From contig CP031587.1 in assembly GCA_003217735.2 (NCBI GenBank), positions 62,001-126,000 on the forward strand: a stretch of 64,000 nucleotides of DNA, in the 5' to 3' direction. Within the stretch, counting starts at the first letter, position 1. Every line of letters starts with the position of its first letter. Of this stretch, positions 62,409 through 64,000 are shown in pieces. This DNA comes from Marinibacterium anthonyi (GTDB lineage: Bacteria; Pseudomonadota; Alphaproteobacteria; Rhodobacterales; Rhodobacteraceae). Position numbers and translations under genes: made by a program. The notes below the pieces were generated by a model that was given only the letters and a program-made list of their open reading frames with translations, did not search any database and had not been told where the DNA came from.

Positions 62409-63340
62409 CGATGACCACAGCCAACGCGGCCCCCGCCGCCGAGCCCCCCTCCATCGAACCCCCCTCCATCGAACCCCAGGACACCACGGCCCCCACCCGA
62501 GCCCACTGGTTCCGCCGCCTTCTGCGAGACCGCGCCGCGGCGCTGGCCCTGCTGTTGCTGGCCCTTATCATCCTGGGCGCGATATTCGCGCCCTGGCTGG
62601 CCCCCTTTGACCCGGCCGCCAATTCCCGGTCCGTCATGACGCCGCCGATCTGGTCGGCGGGCGGCGAACCCGAACACATCCTGGGCACCGACGGGCAGGG
62701 CCGCGATATCCTGTCGCGCCTGCTGTACGGGTCGCGCCTGACCCTGCTGATCGGCTTCTGCGCCGTGGGTCTGGGCGGGTTCCTGGGCTCGCTTCTGGGG
62801 CTGCTGTCGGCCTTCAACGACAAAATCGACGGTCTGGTCATGCGCACCATGGACGTGCTGCTGTCCTTCCCCGCGATCCTGCTGGGCCTCGCGCTGGTGG
62901 CGGTCATGGGACAGGGGGTGGTGCCGGTGATCATCGCGCTGTCGGTGTCGTCGATCCCCGATTGCGCAAGGGTGGCGCGCGGCATCGCCATCGGCGTGAT
63001 GAAGCAGGAATTCATCGAAGCCGGCCGTGCCGTGGGCCTGTCGAACATCCAGCTGTTCCAGCGCTACCTGGTGCGCAACGCGATCTCGTCCATCATGATC
63101 TTCATCTCGCTGCGCTTCGGCCAGACGATCCTGATCGGCGCGACGCTGTCGTTCCTGGGGCTCGGCGCCCGGCCACCGGCGGCGGAACTGGGCATGATGG
63201 CCAGCCAGGGCCGCGATTACCTGCTGTTCGCGCCCCATATCGCGGTGATCCCGTCCGTCCTGATCTTTGTCATCGTGCTTTCGGCCAACGTCGCCGGGGA
63301 CGCGCTGCGCGACGTGCTCGACCCGCGCCTGCAGGCCTGA
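62405..63340 (+). CDS. ABC transporter permease, DppC/OppC type
   Basis: A 311-residue permease, partner of the DppB-type subunit. Translation probably starts at GTG 62405 (GTGA overlap with the upstream stop) or ATG 62411. A roughly 30-residue Pro/Glu-rich tail with a duplicated PPSIE unit precedes the core. The LGTDGQGRDILSRLLYGSRLTLLIGFCAV motif (about 97-125) and the EAA loop EFIEAGRAVGLSNIQLFQRYLVRNAISSIMIF (about 201-232) are diagnostic. It ends YDLDP-like VLDPRLQA. Confidence 0.93.
   Translation: MTMTTANAAPAAEPPSIEPPSIEPQDTTAPTRAHWFRRLLRDRAAALALLLLALIILGAIFAPWLAPFDPAANSRSVMTPPIWSAGGEPEHILGTDGQGRDILSRLLYGSRLTLLIGFCAVGLGGFLGSLLGLLSAFNDKIDGLVMRTMDVLLSFPAILLGLALVAVMGQGVVPVIIALSVSSIPDCARVARGIAIGVMKQEFIEAGRAVGLSNIQLFQRYLVRNAISSIMIFISLRFGQTILIGATLSFLGLGARPPAAELGMMASQGRDYLLFAPHIAVIPSVLIFVIVLSANVAGDALRDVLDPRLQA
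62444..62473 (+). repeat. Two-copy 15-bp tandem repeat in the DppC-type gene
   Basis: CCCCCCTCCATCGAA repeats exactly twice (62444-62458, 62459-62473), encoding a duplicated five-residue Pro-rich unit in the cytosolic tail. A slippage-prone in-frame tract. Confidence 0.85.
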
Positions 63341-63387
63341 CCAACAAGACCAAGAACCCGACCAACAAGACCAAAACGACCAACAAG
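63339..63387 (+). repeat. Degenerate GACCAACAAG repeats between dppC-type and receptor genes
   Basis: GACCAACAAGACCAA occurs at 63339-63353 and 63360-63374, and GACCAACAAG at 63378-63387 just before the receptor ribosome site. The unit has no dyad symmetry. It may be unstructured leader or recent expansion. Confidence 0.75.
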
Positions 63388-63399
63388 GAGCTACCCCCA

Positions 63400-64000
63400 A
63401 TGATGACCCCGACCTTCCGGTTCCGCGCCGGGCTCGGCATCGCCGCCACGGCGATGGCCCTCGCCCTTCCGGCGATGGCCCAGGAACTGACCATCATCCG
63501 CAACCAGGACAGCAACCACTACGACCCGGCCCGCACCGCGGCGCTTTCGGGATCCGAAGTGCTGTTCATGCTGGCCGACACGCTTGTGGGCCTGGACGAG
63601 GACATGTCGACCATCGTGCCGCTGCTGGCCACCAGCTGGGACGTGTCGGACGACGCGCTGACCTACACGTTCCACATCCGCGACGACGTGACCTTCTGCG
63701 ACGGCAAGAAGATGACGGCCGACGACGTGGCCTATTCTCTGAACCGCTGGAACGACCCGGAAACCAAATCGCCGGTCCGCTGGCGCATGGGCGACGTGAA
63801 ATCCATCACCGCGCCGGACGCCACCACCGTCGTCTACGAACTGAACGCGCCGCATTCGGAACTGCTGTACCAGCTGGCGCAAAGCTTTGGGTCGATCGTC
63901 GACAAGGACACCGTGGAAAAGCTGGGCCCCGATTTCGGCGTGACCGGGTTCAACGGCACCGGCCCGTTCTGCTGGGAAAGCTGGACGCCCCGCGACAAGC
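63400..64000 (+). CDS. ABC peptide/nickel-type solute receptor, N-terminal part (3' end outside window)
   Basis: The first 200 residues of a DppA/OppA-type periplasmic binding protein (normally about 500-540). The signal peptide is clear (MMTPTFRFRAGLGIAATAMALALPAMA, cleavage near 27). Family features are HYDPARTAALSGSEVLFMLADTLVGLDED, ATSWDVSDDALTYTFHIRDDVTFCDGKKMTADDVAYSLNRW (about 78-120) and the GTGPFCWESW region. ATG 63400 follows CAAGGAGCTACCCCCA. Ligand unknown; the hydrolase and aldolase upstream suggest an N-acylated or peptide-like compound. Receptor-after-permease order differs from the usual receptor-first Dpp operons. Confidence 0.93.
   Translation, partial: MMTPTFRFRAGLGIAATAMALALPAMAQELTIIRNQDSNHYDPARTAALSGSEVLFMLADTLVGLDEDMSTIVPLLATSWDVSDDALTYTFHIRDDVTFCDGKKMTADDVAYSLNRWNDPETKSPVRWRMGDVKSITAPDATTVVYELNAPHSELLYQLAQSFGSIVDKDTVEKLGPDFGVTGFNGTGPFCWESWTPRDK

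Overview
The window is 64 kb of GC-rich chromosome from an alphaproteobacterium, most likely a marine roseobacter-type Rhodobacterales. This placement is inference from gene content: three TRAP transporters, one tripartite tricarboxylate transporter (TTT), an ScfR-type short-chain acyl regulator, Rhodobacterales-like SucC/SucD, and many GntR/FCD and LysR regulators. No rRNA, tRNA, insertion sequence, phage gene or CRISPR array was seen. Coding density is high, and most genes sit in operons with 1 to 4 nt overlaps.

Region 1 (1-28.3 kb) is an oxalate/C1 island. It holds the end of a formate dehydrogenase alpha subunit, PEP carboxylase, a SucCD-type CoA ligase, oxalyl-CoA decarboxylase and formyl-CoA transferase, and a 10-formyl-THF hydrolase-like protein. 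Formate-THF ligase, a universal stress protein, a TTT importer and an ScfR-like regulator follow. Then come a ketopantoate-reductase-like protein, SHMT, serine-glyoxylate aminotransferase, hydroxypyruvate reductase, FolD and a split MTHFR (MetF plus a Cys-rich MetV-like protein). Read together, oxalate is imported, activated and decarboxylated to formyl-CoA and formate. Formate is then oxidised by formate dehydrogenase or charged onto THF and assimilated through a serine-cycle-like route. PEP carboxylase and the SucCD pair (possibly acting as malate-CoA ligase) would close the cycle. Malyl-CoA lyase, glycerate kinase and malate dehydrogenase are not in the window.

Region 2 (28.5-35.1 kb) is a LysR-controlled purine-type cluster: a small nucleobase deaminase, an NMT1/SsuA-like ABC importer, an 8-oxoguanine-deaminase-like amidohydrolase and an isopenicillin-N-synthase-type Fe(II)/2OG oxygenase.

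Region 3 (35.1-44.7 kb) is a hexuronate operon: uxaC, a TRAP transporter (dctPQM), a KdgF-like cupin, kduI, kduD, uxuB and uxuA, with a divergent GntR regulator.

Region 4 (44.7-50.8 kb) has a class III aminotransferase divergent from a TAXI-TRAP transporter with its UspA partner and an ATC-hydrolase-like enzyme, ended by a pair of near-identical palindromes. Region 5 (51-53.2 kb) is small housekeeping and hypothetical genes plus a LysR regulator. Region 6 (53.3-57.1 kb) is a third TRAP system (TakP-like receptor) and a RutB-like cysteine hydrolase. Region 7 (57.2-64 kb) is a GntR regulator facing a class II aldolase, a GhrA-like dehydrogenase, a YtcJ-like amidohydrolase and a Dpp/Opp-type ABC importer that runs off the window.

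One architectural theme recurs: in three transporter operons the solute-receptor gene is separated from the permease genes by a strong GC hairpin, as expected for making receptor in excess over permease.
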